Shown: positions 13,485 to 21,572, counted from the first letter of the stretch. The stretch: 22,219 nt of DNA from Clostridia bacterium (GCA_017520365.1 JAFXFQ010000025.1:1-22219); one strand, 5' to 3'. Numbers and translations: made by a program. The notes: generated by a model not told the origin, from the letters alone.

Positions 13485-14420
13485 TTACATCATGCCTTCT
13501 TCCATCTGTCCCATAAGCTTCTTGTTAAATTCAAGAGCAGTATTGTAGCCCATTCTCTTCTGGCGGTTGTTCATTGCAGCGATCTCAAGGATAACGGCAA
13601 GGTTACGGCCGGGCTTGATGGGTACTGTAAGGGATGGGATCTTTATTCCGAGAATGTCGGTATAGTTCTCGTCCATACCAAGTCTCTCATACATTTTACC
13701 CTGCTCCCAGGGTTCAAATTCAACTACAAGATTAATTTTTTCAGTATCCTTAACTGCACCCATACCAAAGATACGGCGCACGTCAATGATACCGATACCG
13801 CGAAGCTCGATATAATGTCTGATAAGCTCGGGAGCACTGCCGACAATAGTCTCGGCAGAAACGCGGCGAAGCTCCACGGCATCGTCTGCAATAAGACGGT
13901 GTCCGCGCTTGATAAGCTCGATGGCAGTCTCACTCTTACCAACACCTGAATCACCAACGATAAGGATACCCTCGCCGTATACCTCGACGAGAACGCCGTG
14001 ACGGGTGATGGTGGGTGCGAGTTGAACACTGAGATATGCGGTGAGAGCCGCTGTGAACTGGCTGGTATTGCCCTCCATTGAAAGAAGTGGAACCGCAAAC
14101 TCCTCAGCTGCCGCACGGACTACCGCATCCGCAGGCATACCGTGAGTATAGATAAGTGCGGGTGGCTGATAAGCGAACAGTGCGCGGATGTGCTCTTTTC
14201 TCACATCATCCTCAAGCTTTTCAAGATACGTGTACTCGGTAGTACCGATGATCTGAATTCGCTCAGACTCAAAATAATCAAAAAATCCCGCAAGAGGAAG
14301 TCCGGGTCTGTTGGTCACATTTTTTTGGATAAAGATCTCTTGGGGATCCTTAGGTGTGTAAAGCACCTCAAGCTTGAATTTATCAATGATCTTTTGGAGG
14401 GATATGGTAGGCATTGACAT
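13485..14420 (-). CDS. hprK: HPr kinase/phosphorylase
   Basis: A 311-residue bifunctional enzyme that phosphorylates and dephosphorylates Ser46 of HPr, the switch for carbon catabolite control in Firmicutes. The N-terminal domain (about 1-130) is followed by the catalytic domain with H141 in the TRHGVLVEV stretch, Walker A GDSGVGKS (156-163), the acidic pair D179-D180 in LIADDAVELRR, and the family signature IELRGIGIIDVRRIFG (204-219). The ending with MNNRQKRMGYNTALEF is also conserved. The start at 14420 is preferred to the ATG at 14414 because AAAGGA lies about 11 bases upstream. A promoter at 14460-14488 precedes it. cysK follows at once; the more usual partners such as lgt are absent. Confidence 0.97.
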   Translation of the reverse strand: MSMPTISLQKIIDKFKLEVLYTPKDPQEIFIQKNVTNRPGLPLAGFFDYFESERIQIIGTTEYTYLEKLEDDVRKEHIRALFAYQPPALIYTHGMPADAVVRAAAEEFAVPLLSMEGNTSQFTAALTAYLSVQLAPTITRHGVLVEVYGEGILIVGDSGVGKSETAIELIKRGHRLIADDAVELRRVSAETIVGSAPELIRHYIELRGIGIIDVRRIFGMGAVKDTEKINLVVEFEPWEQGKMYERLGMDENYTDILGIKIPSLTVPIKPGRNLAVILEIAAMNNRQKRMGYNTALEFNKKLMGQMEEGMM

Positions 14421-14459
14421 ATCTTTTCGTTCCTTTCGGGATATTTCTTTATTAAATTG

Positions 14460-14488
14460 AGTATATCACAACTGCTCCTCAAATGCAA
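14460..14488 (-). promoter_or_regulatory. Sigma-A-type promoter for hprK-cysK
   Basis: On the minus strand TTGCAT (14488-14483) and TATACT (14465-14460) lie 17 bp apart, about 40 bases ahead of the hprK start codon. Confidence 0.7.
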
Positions 14489-14566
14489 GATTAAAAAGGC
14501 AACGGAAATGGCTAATGCGCCCTGCCTCCTCCCACATAAGTCACGCTTCAATTTTTTTATCCTGTC

Positions 14567-14595
14567 TTGAAATAATCTCCGAAATGTTATACAAT
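14567..14595 (+). promoter_or_regulatory. Sigma-A-type promoter for the Gx transporter gene
   Basis: TTGAAA at 14567-14572 and TACAAT at 14590-14595 are 17 bp apart and lie 37 bases ahead of the start codon. It is divergent from the hprK promoter. Confidence 0.7.
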
Positions 14596-14632
14596 AATCA
14601 GGTACAGTCATATTTACGGAAAGGAGACGGAA

Positions 14633-15127
14633 ATGAAAGGTACAAAAAAAATAGTGCTGCTCGGTATGTGCTGTGCCGCCGCCATGATACTCTCCTACGT
14701 TGAAAGCTTTGTTCCATTCGGAGTGCCGGGCCTCAAGGTGGGATTGCCGAACGTGGTCACCGTTTTCCTTTTATACAGATTCGGCTGGAGGGAGGCGGGG
14801 GCTGTTTCTGTTGTGCGGTGCGTTCTTACGTCCCTCCTCTTCGGCAGCGTTATGAGCCTTGCCTACAGCCTGGCAGGGGGAGCTCTGAGCATCGCTGTTA
14901 TGTCACTTCTCAAAAGATGCCGCCTTTTCTCCGCCGTCGGTGTCAGCGTAGCGGGGGGAATCTCACACAACGCAGGCCAGATAGCCGTTGCCGTTGCGGT
15001 GATGAATACACGTGAAATAGCTTATTATATGCCTGTTCTTGCCGTGGGCGGAACCCTTGCGGGAATCGTTATCGGCATTTGCGGAGCCCTGGTGCTTCAC
15101 CGCTTCCAAAGGCCGGATACAAAATAA
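14633..15127 (+). CDS. Gx-family transporter (often labelled heptaprenyl diphosphate synthase component I)
   Basis: A 164-residue membrane protein with about five hydrophobic helices. The conserved opening AAMILSYVESFVPFGVPGLK followed by VGLPNVV, and the internal SLAYSLAGGALSIAVM and GISHNAGQ motifs, identify the Gx family (Pfam Hpre_diP_synt_I). Despite the frequent database label, these proteins look like small ECF-type substrate-binding membrane subunits, not prenyl synthases, and no synthase gene lies nearby. In other Firmicutes the gene often neighbours genes for flavin-linked or NusG-domain-II proteins; these are absent here. AAAGGAG lies just ahead of the ATG. No terminator is visible behind it, so some transcription may run on into rpsB. 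The substrate is unknown. Confidence 0.88.
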   Translation: MKGTKKIVLLGMCCAAAMILSYVESFVPFGVPGLKVGLPNVVTVFLLYRFGWREAGAVSVVRCVLTSLLFGSVMSLAYSLAGGALSIAVMSLLKRCRLFSAVGVSVAGGISHNAGQIAVAVAVMNTREIAYYMPVLAVGGTLAGIVIGICGALVLHRFQRPDTK

Positions 15128-15159
15128 TTGTAAACTTTTTGTGAACGCATAAAAAAGGA

Positions 15160-15188
15160 TTGCAATATATATAATTGTATGGTAAAAT
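15160..15188 (+). promoter_or_regulatory. Promoter of rpsB-tsf
   Basis: TTGCAA at 15160-15165 and TAAAAT at 15183-15188 are separated by 17 bp. Transcription would begin near 15195, giving a leader of about 115 bases. Confidence 0.65.
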
Positions 15189-15194
15189 AACCCC

Positions 15195-15301
15195 TGCACG
15201 TAAAAAGTGCAAATAAATATAACACACATACGGCAAGGCCCTTCGGTGCCCTGAAAGGGGCTGGGCAAAAGAGACCGTATGGTGGAAAAAACCGAAGGAG
15301 G
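15195..15301 (+). ncRNA. Structured rpsB leader with possible pseudoknot over the ribosome binding site
   Basis: Several pairings can be drawn. TGCAC/GTGCA (15195-15199 with 15207-15211) makes a 5' hairpin. CATACGG (15227-15233) pairs with CCGTATG (15275-15281). Inside, GCCC (15238-15241) pairs with GGGC (15263-15266), and GCCCT-GAAA-GGGGC (15248-15261) forms a stem with a GNRA tetraloop. The unpaired TTCGGT (15242-15247) is exactly complementary to ACCGAA (15291-15296), which runs into the AAGGAGG site for S2 (15295-15301). Extending the match gives 8 of 8 bases. This layout fits an autoregulatory leader in which S2 binding stabilises a fold that hides the ribosome binding site; that mechanism is inference. 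Confidence 0.65.
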
Positions 15302-15309
15302 ACATTAAA

Positions 15310-16041
15310 ATGTCTGTTGTTTCCATTAAGCAGCTTCTTGAAGCAGGTGTACATTTCGGTCACCACACAAGACGCTGGAACCCTAAGATGGCTGAGTACA
15401 TCTTCACTGAGCGTAACGGCATCTACATCATCGACCTTCAGAAGACAATCAAGAAGTTCGAAGAGGCTTATATGTTCGTTCGCGAGATCTCCGCTAACGG
15501 CGGTAACGTTCTTTTCGTTGGTACAAAGAAGCAGGCTTCTGACGCTATCCGCGAAGAGGCAGAGCGTTGCGGCCAGTACTTCGTAAACGTACGTTGGCTC
15601 GGCGGTATGCTCACCAACTACAAGACCATCAAGACCAGCATCGCAAGACTCCAGAGCCTTGAAAAGATGCAGGCAGACGGCACATTCGATATGCTTCCCA
15701 AGAAGGAAGTAGCTTCTCTCCAGAAGGAGATGGCAACACTCGAGAGAAACCTCGGCGGTATTAAGGAGATGGGCGGTATTCCCGACTGTATCTTCATTGT
15801 TGACCCCCGCAAGGAGCACAACGCAGTTCTCGAGGCTAAGAAGCTCGGTATCCCCGTAGTAGCGATCGTTGATACAAACTGCGATCCCGACGATGCTGAT
15901 TACGTTATCCCCGGTAACGATGACGCTATCCGTGCTATCCGCCTTATCGCTTCCGTTCTCGCTGACGCAGTTATCGAGGGCAGACAGGGCGAGCAGCTCA
16001 CAGAAGAGGCTCCTGCTGAGGCAGAGGCTGACGCTGAGTAA
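15310..16041 (+). CDS. rpsB: 30S ribosomal protein S2
   Basis: A 243-residue ribosomal protein, normal for the family. It opens with SVVSIKQLLEAGVHFGHHTR and RWNPKMAEYIFTERNGIYII, the conserved S2 start, and contains FVGTKKQASDAIREEAERC, RWLGGMLTNYKTI, and DPRKEHNAVLEAKKLGIPVV. It ends in a short acidic tail. S2 sits on the back of the small subunit and is needed for S1 or mRNA binding in many bacteria. AAGGAGG lies 8 bases ahead of the start. It is followed after 27 bases by tsf, the standard bacterial pair. Codon use is visibly biased to GGT, CGT, GCT and GTT compared with the neighbours, as expected for a highly expressed gene. Confidence 0.99.
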   Translation: MSVVSIKQLLEAGVHFGHHTRRWNPKMAEYIFTERNGIYIIDLQKTIKKFEEAYMFVREISANGGNVLFVGTKKQASDAIREEAERCGQYFVNVRWLGGMLTNYKTIKTSIARLQSLEKMQADGTFDMLPKKEVASLQKEMATLERNLGGIKEMGGIPDCIFIVDPRKEHNAVLEAKKLGIPVVAIVDTNCDPDDADYVIPGNDDAIRAIRLIASVLADAVIEGRQGEQLTEEAPAEAEADAE

Positions 16042-16068
16042 TCGACTCAACATAAGGAGGAAAGAAAA

Positions 16069-16992
16069 ATGGCAGCTATTACCGCAAAGATGGTATCCGA
16101 TCTTCGTGCAAAGACCGGCGTAGGTATGATGGAGTGCAAGAAGGCACTCAATGAAGCAAACGGTGACTTCGATGAGGCAGTAAAGATCCTTCGTGAGAAG
16201 GGCCTTTCCGTTGCAGCAAAGAAGGCAGGCAGAATTGCTTCCGAGGGCGTAGTTGATATTATGTCCGACAATGGCGTGACCGTTATGATCGAGGTTAACG
16301 CTGAGACCGACTTCGTTGCAAAGAACGAGACCTTCAAGGAGTTCGTTCGCGGCATCGAAAAGGTTATCCTTGCAAACAAGCCCACATCTCTTGAAGAGCT
16401 CAACGCTCTCGCATATGACGATAGCTTCACAGTTGAGGCAAAGGTTAAGGACATGATCTTCACCATCGGTGAGAACATGAACATCCGTCGCTTCGAGGTT
16501 ATCGAGGGCATCACATCTGCATACATTCACGGTGCAGGTACAACAGGCGTTGTTGTAAAGTTCAACGCTGACGCAGCTGTTGCTGAGAAGCCCGAGTTCG
16601 CAGCATTCGCAAAGAACATCGCTCTCCAGATCGCTGCAGGCTCTCCTCCCTCCTACGTTTGCCGTGACGAGGTTCCCGCAAGCGCACTTGAGGAAGAGAA
16701 GGCAGTTCTCCTCGCTCAGATCAAGAATGACGAGAAGAACGCAAACAAGCCCGAGGCTATCCTTGAGAAGATGATCATGGGTAAGCTTGGCAAGTTCTAT
16801 GAGAGAGTTTGCCTTGTTGACCAGGCTTACGTTAAGGATGACAAGATCTCCGTTGGCAAGTACATTGCTGACACAGCTAAGGATCTTGGCGGCGATATCT
16901 CCGTTGAAGCATTCTACCTCTACGAGAGAGGCGAAGGCCTTGAGAAGAAGGAAGAAAACTTCGGCGACGAGATCGCAAGCATGCTTAAGTAA
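16069..16992 (+). CDS. tsf: Translation elongation factor Ts
   Basis: A 307-residue guanine-nucleotide exchange factor for EF-Tu. The N-terminal UBA-like domain reads TAKMVSDLRAKTGVGMMECK and KKALNEANGDFDEAVKILR; the key EF-Tu contact motif TDFVAKN is at residues 80-86. The C-terminal part contains the LVDQAYVKDDKISVGKYI stretch found in full-length EF-Ts. AAGGAGG precedes the ATG. It is co-transcribed with rpsB and closed by a terminator at 17001. The usual next genes, pyrH and frr, are not present, so the operon is cut short here. Codon use matches that of rpsB. Confidence 0.99.
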   Translation: MAAITAKMVSDLRAKTGVGMMECKKALNEANGDFDEAVKILREKGLSVAAKKAGRIASEGVVDIMSDNGVTVMIEVNAETDFVAKNETFKEFVRGIEKVILANKPTSLEELNALAYDDSFTVEAKVKDMIFTIGENMNIRRFEVIEGITSAYIHGAGTTGVVVKFNADAAVAEKPEFAAFAKNIALQIAAGSPPSYVCRDEVPASALEEEKAVLLAQIKNDEKNANKPEAILEKMIMGKLGKFYERVCLVDQAYVKDDKISVGKYIADTAKDLGGDISVEAFYLYERGEGLEKKEENFGDEIASMLK

Positions 16993-17000
16993 TTAAGTAA

Positions 17001-17029
17001 AAAAAAGACACCCTCGGGTGTCTTTTTTT
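17001..17029 (+). terminator. Rho-independent terminator of rpsB-tsf
   Basis: GACACC (17007-17012) pairs with GGTGTC (17017-17022) around CTCG, extended by A/T pairs, and is followed by a run of seven T. Confidence 0.9.
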
Positions 17030-17159
17030 ATTTTGTTACAGGCTTTGGGCTCTTCCCTTTTATCTATACCTTGCCCCCCTGCGCCCTTACAGATCAAGGG
17101 TTGTAGACTTTCGGCATCTGCAAAATAAAGCCTTGTTCACGACTGTAAAAGGCAATTGC

Positions 17160-17188
17160 AAAAAACCGTCCCGAGGGACGGTTTTTTT
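17160..17188 (-). terminator. Rho-independent terminator of the secA operon
   Basis: CCGTCC (17166-17171) pairs with GGACGG (17176-17181) around a 4-base loop; flanking A and T runs make it active on the minus strand, directly behind the stop of the 498-residue membrane protein. The roughly 130 bases between it and the tsf terminator hold nothing recognisable. Confidence 0.87.
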
Positions 17189-17189
17189 G

Positions 17190-18686
17190 TCAGAATTTGC
17201 GCTTCATGGGGACGTAAACGTTATCCCAAAGGCTGTAATATGCTCTTATTGCAAATACCGTAAGGGTAATAACGGCGATACCGTTGATTATCCAGGCGCT
17301 CTGTATCCATTTTGTGACAAAGGTGAGCACACAATTGAAAAGGATAACAACACCTCCGCTGTATGCCACGGGCTTCAGGCAGGCAAGCAGCTTTTTCTCG
17401 TTTCTGGGAAGTCCGTCCTGACGTGGAGGCATCATTTTTATCTGAGCCCTGACAGAGGTCAGAAAAACCCTTGCAATGATAAAAGCTGAGATAAGGAACA
17501 GGCCTGCCTCAATGTAGGAAAATATCTCCATTTCTAAGTAAAGCTTCTGTGCGTAAGCAGGGCCACCCACAACGATAGAGGGACGGTAATGGTTCTCTCT
17601 GAAATTGTACTGAAGACAGATACCGATTGCCGAAAAAACTGCCCAAACGAGGGAGGATGCCATACCCGCAATGGCAAGCTTTTTGGAATAGTCAAACAGA
17701 TAAATGAAAACTGCTATAAATAGTCCCGCTGTTATAAGATTGGGGGTAACGTTGATAAAATCAACAGGAAACACGAAGGTGGAGACTGCCGCCGTGCAGA
17801 GTATGATAAGCACCTTTTTCATCATATCGGCACAAAGCCTGCCCTTATCGCAGAGGACCTCTGCTTCACACTTTTTATAGATCGTATCTGTATACCCGGT
17901 ATCAAGAATGATGCCATTGATATATCTGCGAAAATCGAGAAGCCATTTGATACCTACGATAAGTCCCGCAGTCCACGCAATCAGATAGGACAGTACCTGA
18001 GTAAGGTTTGCACGGGCAAGCTCAGCGGCGCTGACAAAGAGGGTATCCCCGTACATCATCAGATTGGGAAGCACGGGGATGATAGCTCCCAACGCTCGTA
18101 TGAGAAATGCGATAATAGTGAAAAGCTTAAGCGCGTCCACAGTCTTTTCAGTCTTTATTCTGTTTATCCTACGGGAAAGCCTTTTTGCTTTTTTTGAAAT
18201 ATTCTTTCTTGCTTTTTCGTTGCATTCCTTTTTGTATTCTTCGGGCAATGCGTTAAGCTTTTCTGTAAGCACCTCTGCCTTCTTTATCCGATAAGAGGAA
18301 AGCGGAACAGAAAATACAGCCTTTCCCGCGTGGCGCACACCAAGTGATGCAAGACCCTCAAAAAGCTTGTCAACTGCAGGGATAAAGAGGATCGCCTCAA
18401 CAACTGTAAAGCAGAATGTAAGAAGTACCACATTTGTGCCGTTTCCTCCAACAAGGAGAGCGCAGGAGAGCAGCTTTGCCGCCTCAATAAAGGCAAGGTA
18501 TACGATGCTCTTTTTCGCCATTGCCACAGTTTCGGAAACGTATGCAGTATAGGTAAGTCCCTTGGCTATAAGCCAAAATCCAATAAAATCGGGAAGAAGA
18601 TCAACAATGTTGATGGTAGGGTTAAAAAGGAATACTGCGCCAAGGGCAACAAGGCCAAGTCGGAGGGAATCGTTATGCTTTTTCAT
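17190..18686 (-). CDS. Polytopic membrane protein of unknown function, coupled to secA
   Basis: A 498-residue protein with roughly ten hydrophobic segments in two blocks, split by a strongly basic, probably cytoplasmic stretch (about residues 151-182, KKAKRLSRRINRIK). Near the N-terminus it reads NPTINIVDLLPDFIGFWLI (22-40), and a similar line occurs in the second half, PVDFINVTPNLITAGLFI (307-324), hinting at an internal duplication. No transporter or enzyme motif is recognised. The start at 18686 lies one base after the secA stop, with GAGGAA inside the last secA codons as the ribosome binding site; an in-frame ATG at 18842 would lie inside secA. The tight junction means it is translated as part of the secA unit. 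A link to secretion is only suggested by position. Confidence 0.85.
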   Translation of the reverse strand: MKKHNDSLRLGLVALGAVFLFNPTINIVDLLPDFIGFWLIAKGLTYTAYVSETVAMAKKSIVYLAFIEAAKLLSCALLVGGNGTNVVLLTFCFTVVEAILFIPAVDKLFEGLASLGVRHAGKAVFSVPLSSYRIKKAEVLTEKLNALPEEYKKECNEKARKNISKKAKRLSRRINRIKTEKTVDALKLFTIIAFLIRALGAIIPVLPNLMMYGDTLFVSAAELARANLTQVLSYLIAWTAGLIVGIKWLLDFRRYINGIILDTGYTDTIYKKCEAEVLCDKGRLCADMMKKVLIILCTAAVSTFVFPVDFINVTPNLITAGLFIAVFIYLFDYSKKLAIAGMASSLVWAVFSAIGICLQYNFRENHYRPSIVVGGPAYAQKLYLEMEIFSYIEAGLFLISAFIIARVFLTSVRAQIKMMPPRQDGLPRNEKKLLACLKPVAYSGGVVILFNCVLTFVTKWIQSAWIINGIAVITLTVFAIRAYYSLWDNVYVPMKRKF

Positions 18687-18687
18687 A

Positions 18688-21444
18688 TTATTCCTCACCG
18701 ACTCCTGCCGCACCGCAGCACTTCTTGTATTTCTTACCGCTTCCGCATGGACAGGGATCGTTTCTGCCCACCTTTTCCTCTGCCTTTTTAACAATGGGCT
18801 TCTTTTTGAGCGTACCGTCTCCGCTACCCGCAAAGCCTGCATTCACGGGCTTTGCAACCTGCTCGCGCTCCATTACCTGGGGCTTTGGCATTACTGAAAG
18901 AAGCATTCTTACCGTATCGTCACGGATCATAATAACAAGCTCGTCGAAGAGGTCGCCGCCTGCGATCCTGTATTCGCTGATGGGGTTACGCTGCGCGTAA
19001 GCCTGAAGGCCGACAGACTCCATAAGGCTGTCCATTGCCTCAAGGTGATCCATCCACTTTTCGTCAACATTTCTGAGAAGGATGACTCTTTCAACCTCTC
19101 TGAACTGCTCTTCACCAAAAAGATTCTTCTCCTTATCCTCGTAGATGGCCATTGCGCGCTCTATCATAAGGTCGCAAAGAGTGTCCTTTGCCGCCTGATC
19201 GCTGCCCTCAAGTCTATCAAAGTCCTCCTTCTTGCAAAGGAGTCCCATATACTTGTTGATAAGTCCGTCTGTATCCCAAGTCTCACGGTCAAAGCCCTGA
19301 AGGTATCCTTCAACAGAGTCTGCAACGGTAGACTGTATCATAGAGATCATTCTGTCTCTGAGAGAGCCGCCCTCAAGCACCTCCTGGCGCTGCTCGTAGA
19401 TCTTCTCTCTTTGCTGATTCATAACGTCGTCGTAGGCGATGACGTTCTTTCTTCTCTGGAAGTTCTGATCCTCAAGATGCTTCTGAGCGTTCTCTATAGA
19501 GCTTGTAAGGATCTTCGCATCGATGGGAGTATCCTCGGGAATACCCATGGAGGTAACGAGAGAAAGTATCCTGTCGCTTCCGAAAAGGCGCATCAGGTCA
19601 TCCTGCATGGAAAGGTAGAAGCGGGATTCACCGGGGTCACCCTGACGTCCGCTTCGTCCGCGGAGCTGGTTATCTATACGGCGAGCCTCGTGGCGCTCCG
19701 TACCGATAACAAAGAGTCCTCCTGCCTTGCAGACCTTTTCAGCCTCGGGGCGTATCTCTTCCTGATACTTGTCGTAAAGCTCTCTGAAGTGGGCACGGGC
19801 AGCAAAGACCTCCTCGGAAACAGACTGAGATGAGCCTGTTGCCAGCATAATGGTCTCTTCCTCGTAGCCCTCTTTTCTCATCTGCACCTTGGCAAGGAAC
19901 TCAGCGTTACCGCCGAGGAGGATGTCGGTACCTCGTCCCGCCATGTTGGTGGAGATGGTAACTGCGCCAAGCTTACCTGCCTGAGCAACGATCTCCGCCT
20001 CCTTTTCGTGGAACTTTGCGTTCAGCACGTTGTGGGGAATGCCGCAGGCCTTCAGCTTTTTGGAAAGAAGCTCTGATTTTTCAACGGATACAGTACCTAC
20101 GAGAACAGGCTGACCCTTTTCGTGGCAGGCCTTGATCTGCTCGATGATAGCTCGTTCCTTGCCCGCTACGGTAGTGTATACCACGTCGTGATGGTCCTCT
20201 CTGATCATAGGCTTGTTTGTGGGAACAACAACAACGTCAAGGCTGTATATCTCCTCAAACTCGTCCTTTTCGGAGAGAGCGGTACCCGTCATACCGGAGA
20301 GCTTTTTATACATTCTGAAGTAGTTCTGGAAGGTGATGGTAGCAATGGTACGGTTCTCGCGCTGAATCTCAACGCCTTCCTTTGCCTCGATAGCCTGATG
20401 GAGACCGTCGGAGTAGCGGCGACCGGGCATGATACGGCCTGTGAAGCTGTCAACGATAAGCACCTCGTTATCCTTGATAACATAGTCCGTGTCACGCTTC
20501 ATTATACCGTGGGCCTTCATTGCCTGGTATACGTGGTGAGAGATATTGGCATTTTCAGAGTCGGAGAAGTTTTCGATGCCGAAGAATTCCTCTGCCTTTT
20601 TGATACCGTTGGCGGTGATGGTGCAGTTGCGTGCCTTTTCGTCAATAACGAAATCCTCGCTGACAGAGTCGTACTCCACCTTTGTATCCATTTCCTTGAT
20701 GACGAAGCGGGACATTCTGCGAACAAGGTCGTTCGCCTTCTGATAAAGATCGTCCACCTTGGATCCGCGACCTGAAATGATAAGAGGTGTTCTCGCCTCG
20801 TCGATGAGAATGGAGTCCACCTCGTCAACGATGGCAAAGTTGTGACCGCGCTGAACCTGGTTTTCCTTGTAGGTCACCATATTGTCACGGAGGTAGTCAA
20901 AGCCAAGCTCGTTGTTTGTACCGTAGGTAATATCGCAGTTGTATGCCGCCTGCTTTTCTTTTCTTGACTGATCGTGGATAACAAGACCTGTGGTAAGACC
21001 GAGAAACTCGTGAACACGACCCATTTCCTCCTGACCCATCTTTGCAAGATATTCGTTAACGGTTACAACGTGAACGCCCTTGCCCGTCAGTGCATTAAGG
21101 TATGAGGGCAGTACCGCAACAAGGGTCTTACCTTCACCTGTTTTCATTTCTGCAACACGTCCCTGATGGAGGAGGATACCGCATATGAGCTGAACACGGA
21201 AGGGGCGCTTGCCAAGAACTCTGTCCGCAGCCTCTCGAACAAGTGCAAATGCCTCAGGAAGAATATCGTCAAGAGTCTTGCCTCCGCGAAGCTCCTCCTT
21301 GAAGGTGTCCGTCATAGCTCTCATATCGCTGTCCGACATGGCCTTGTACTTGTCTGCAAGGCTTTCGATCCGATCAACTATGGGAATGATCTTTTTGATC
21401 TGCTTTTCACTGTAGTTGCCGAAAATCTTTTCAATAAGTCCCAT
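18688..21444 (-). CDS. secA: Protein translocase ATPase SecA
   Basis: A 918-residue motor that drives preproteins through SecYEG using ATP. Walker A is AEMKTGEGKT (98-107), the DEAD-like box is DEVD (207-210) followed by SILIDEARTPLIISG, and the second nucleotide-binding fold holds NMAGRGTDILLGGN and GTERHEARRIDNQLRGRSGR. Between these last two motifs lies a helical insert (from about RKEGYEEETI to EAEKVCKAGG) that is common in clostridial SecA and accounts for part of the extra length over the ~840-residue Bacillus protein. The C-terminal tail is a SEC-C zinc site, NDPCPCGSGKKYKKCC, with C898, C900, C909 and C910. AAAGGAAA is the ribosome binding site, within a small hairpin. A promoter lies at 21514-21541. 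Confidence 0.99.
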   Translation of the reverse strand: MGLIEKIFGNYSEKQIKKIIPIVDRIESLADKYKAMSDSDMRAMTDTFKEELRGGKTLDDILPEAFALVREAADRVLGKRPFRVQLICGILLHQGRVAEMKTGEGKTLVAVLPSYLNALTGKGVHVVTVNEYLAKMGQEEMGRVHEFLGLTTGLVIHDQSRKEKQAAYNCDITYGTNNELGFDYLRDNMVTYKENQVQRGHNFAIVDEVDSILIDEARTPLIISGRGSKVDDLYQKANDLVRRMSRFVIKEMDTKVEYDSVSEDFVIDEKARNCTITANGIKKAEEFFGIENFSDSENANISHHVYQAMKAHGIMKRDTDYVIKDNEVLIVDSFTGRIMPGRRYSDGLHQAIEAKEGVEIQRENRTIATITFQNYFRMYKKLSGMTGTALSEKDEFEEIYSLDVVVVPTNKPMIREDHHDVVYTTVAGKERAIIEQIKACHEKGQPVLVGTVSVEKSELLSKKLKACGIPHNVLNAKFHEKEAEIVAQAGKLGAVTISTNMAGRGTDILLGGNAEFLAKVQMRKEGYEEETIMLATGSSQSVSEEVFAARAHFRELYDKYQEEIRPEAEKVCKAGGLFVIGTERHEARRIDNQLRGRSGRQGDPGESRFYLSMQDDLMRLFGSDRILSLVTSMGIPEDTPIDAKILTSSIENAQKHLEDQNFQRRKNVIAYDDVMNQQREKIYEQRQEVLEGGSLRDRMISMIQSTVADSVEGYLQGFDRETWDTDGLINKYMGLLCKKEDFDRLEGSDQAAKDTLCDLMIERAMAIYEDKEKNLFGEEQFREVERVILLRNVDEKWMDHLEAMDSLMESVGLQAYAQRNPISEYRIAGGDLFDELVIMIRDDTVRMLLSVMPKPQVMEREQVAKPVNAGFAGSGDGTLKKKPIVKKAEEKVGRNDPCPCGSGKKYKKCCGAAGVGEE

Positions 21445-21451
21445 TTATATA

Positions 21452-21468
21452 TTTCCTTTCTTAGGAAA
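21452..21468 (-). promoter_or_regulatory. Small hairpin covering the secA ribosome binding site
   Basis: On the minus strand TTTCCT (21468-21463) is exactly complementary to AGGAAA (21457-21452) with a 5-base loop. The second arm is the secA Shine-Dalgarno site. The stem is only 6 bp and AT-rich. Confidence 0.4.
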
Positions 21469-21513
21469 AGAGTCATTTAGACCCCGATAATTCAAACATT
21501 TCCTTAATATATC

Positions 21514-21541
21514 ATTATACTATATACCGTGGATTTTTCAA
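21514..21541 (-). promoter_or_regulatory. Sigma-A-type promoter for secA
   Basis: On the minus strand TTGAAA (21541-21536) and a perfect TATAAT (21519-21514) are 16 bp apart, about 70 bases ahead of the secA start codon. Confidence 0.7.
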
Positions 21542-21572
21542 TGGATATTTGTTAATTTTTTTATTCGAATCG

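Noticed and set aside
15097..16530. Open frame of 477 codons on the minus strand opposite rpsB and tsf
   Set aside because: It lies antisense to two certain genes and spans their junction. Its openness follows from the biased codons of rpsB-tsf; the translation is a low-complexity run of Leu, Cys, Val and Asn with no family features.
17030..17159. Short gap between the tsf and secA-operon terminators as a possible small RNA
   Set aside because: No promoter pair or stable stem of its own was found; the flanking hairpins are explained as terminators of the two convergent units.
18687..18842. Longer N-terminus for the membrane protein behind secA
   Set aside because: It would overlap the end of secA by over 150 bases, read the zinc-tail codons in another frame, and add a basic stretch foreign to a membrane protein start.
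20122..20775. Long plus-strand open frame opposite secA
   Set aside because: Antisense shadow of the secA coding sequence with no recognisable features or ribosome binding site.
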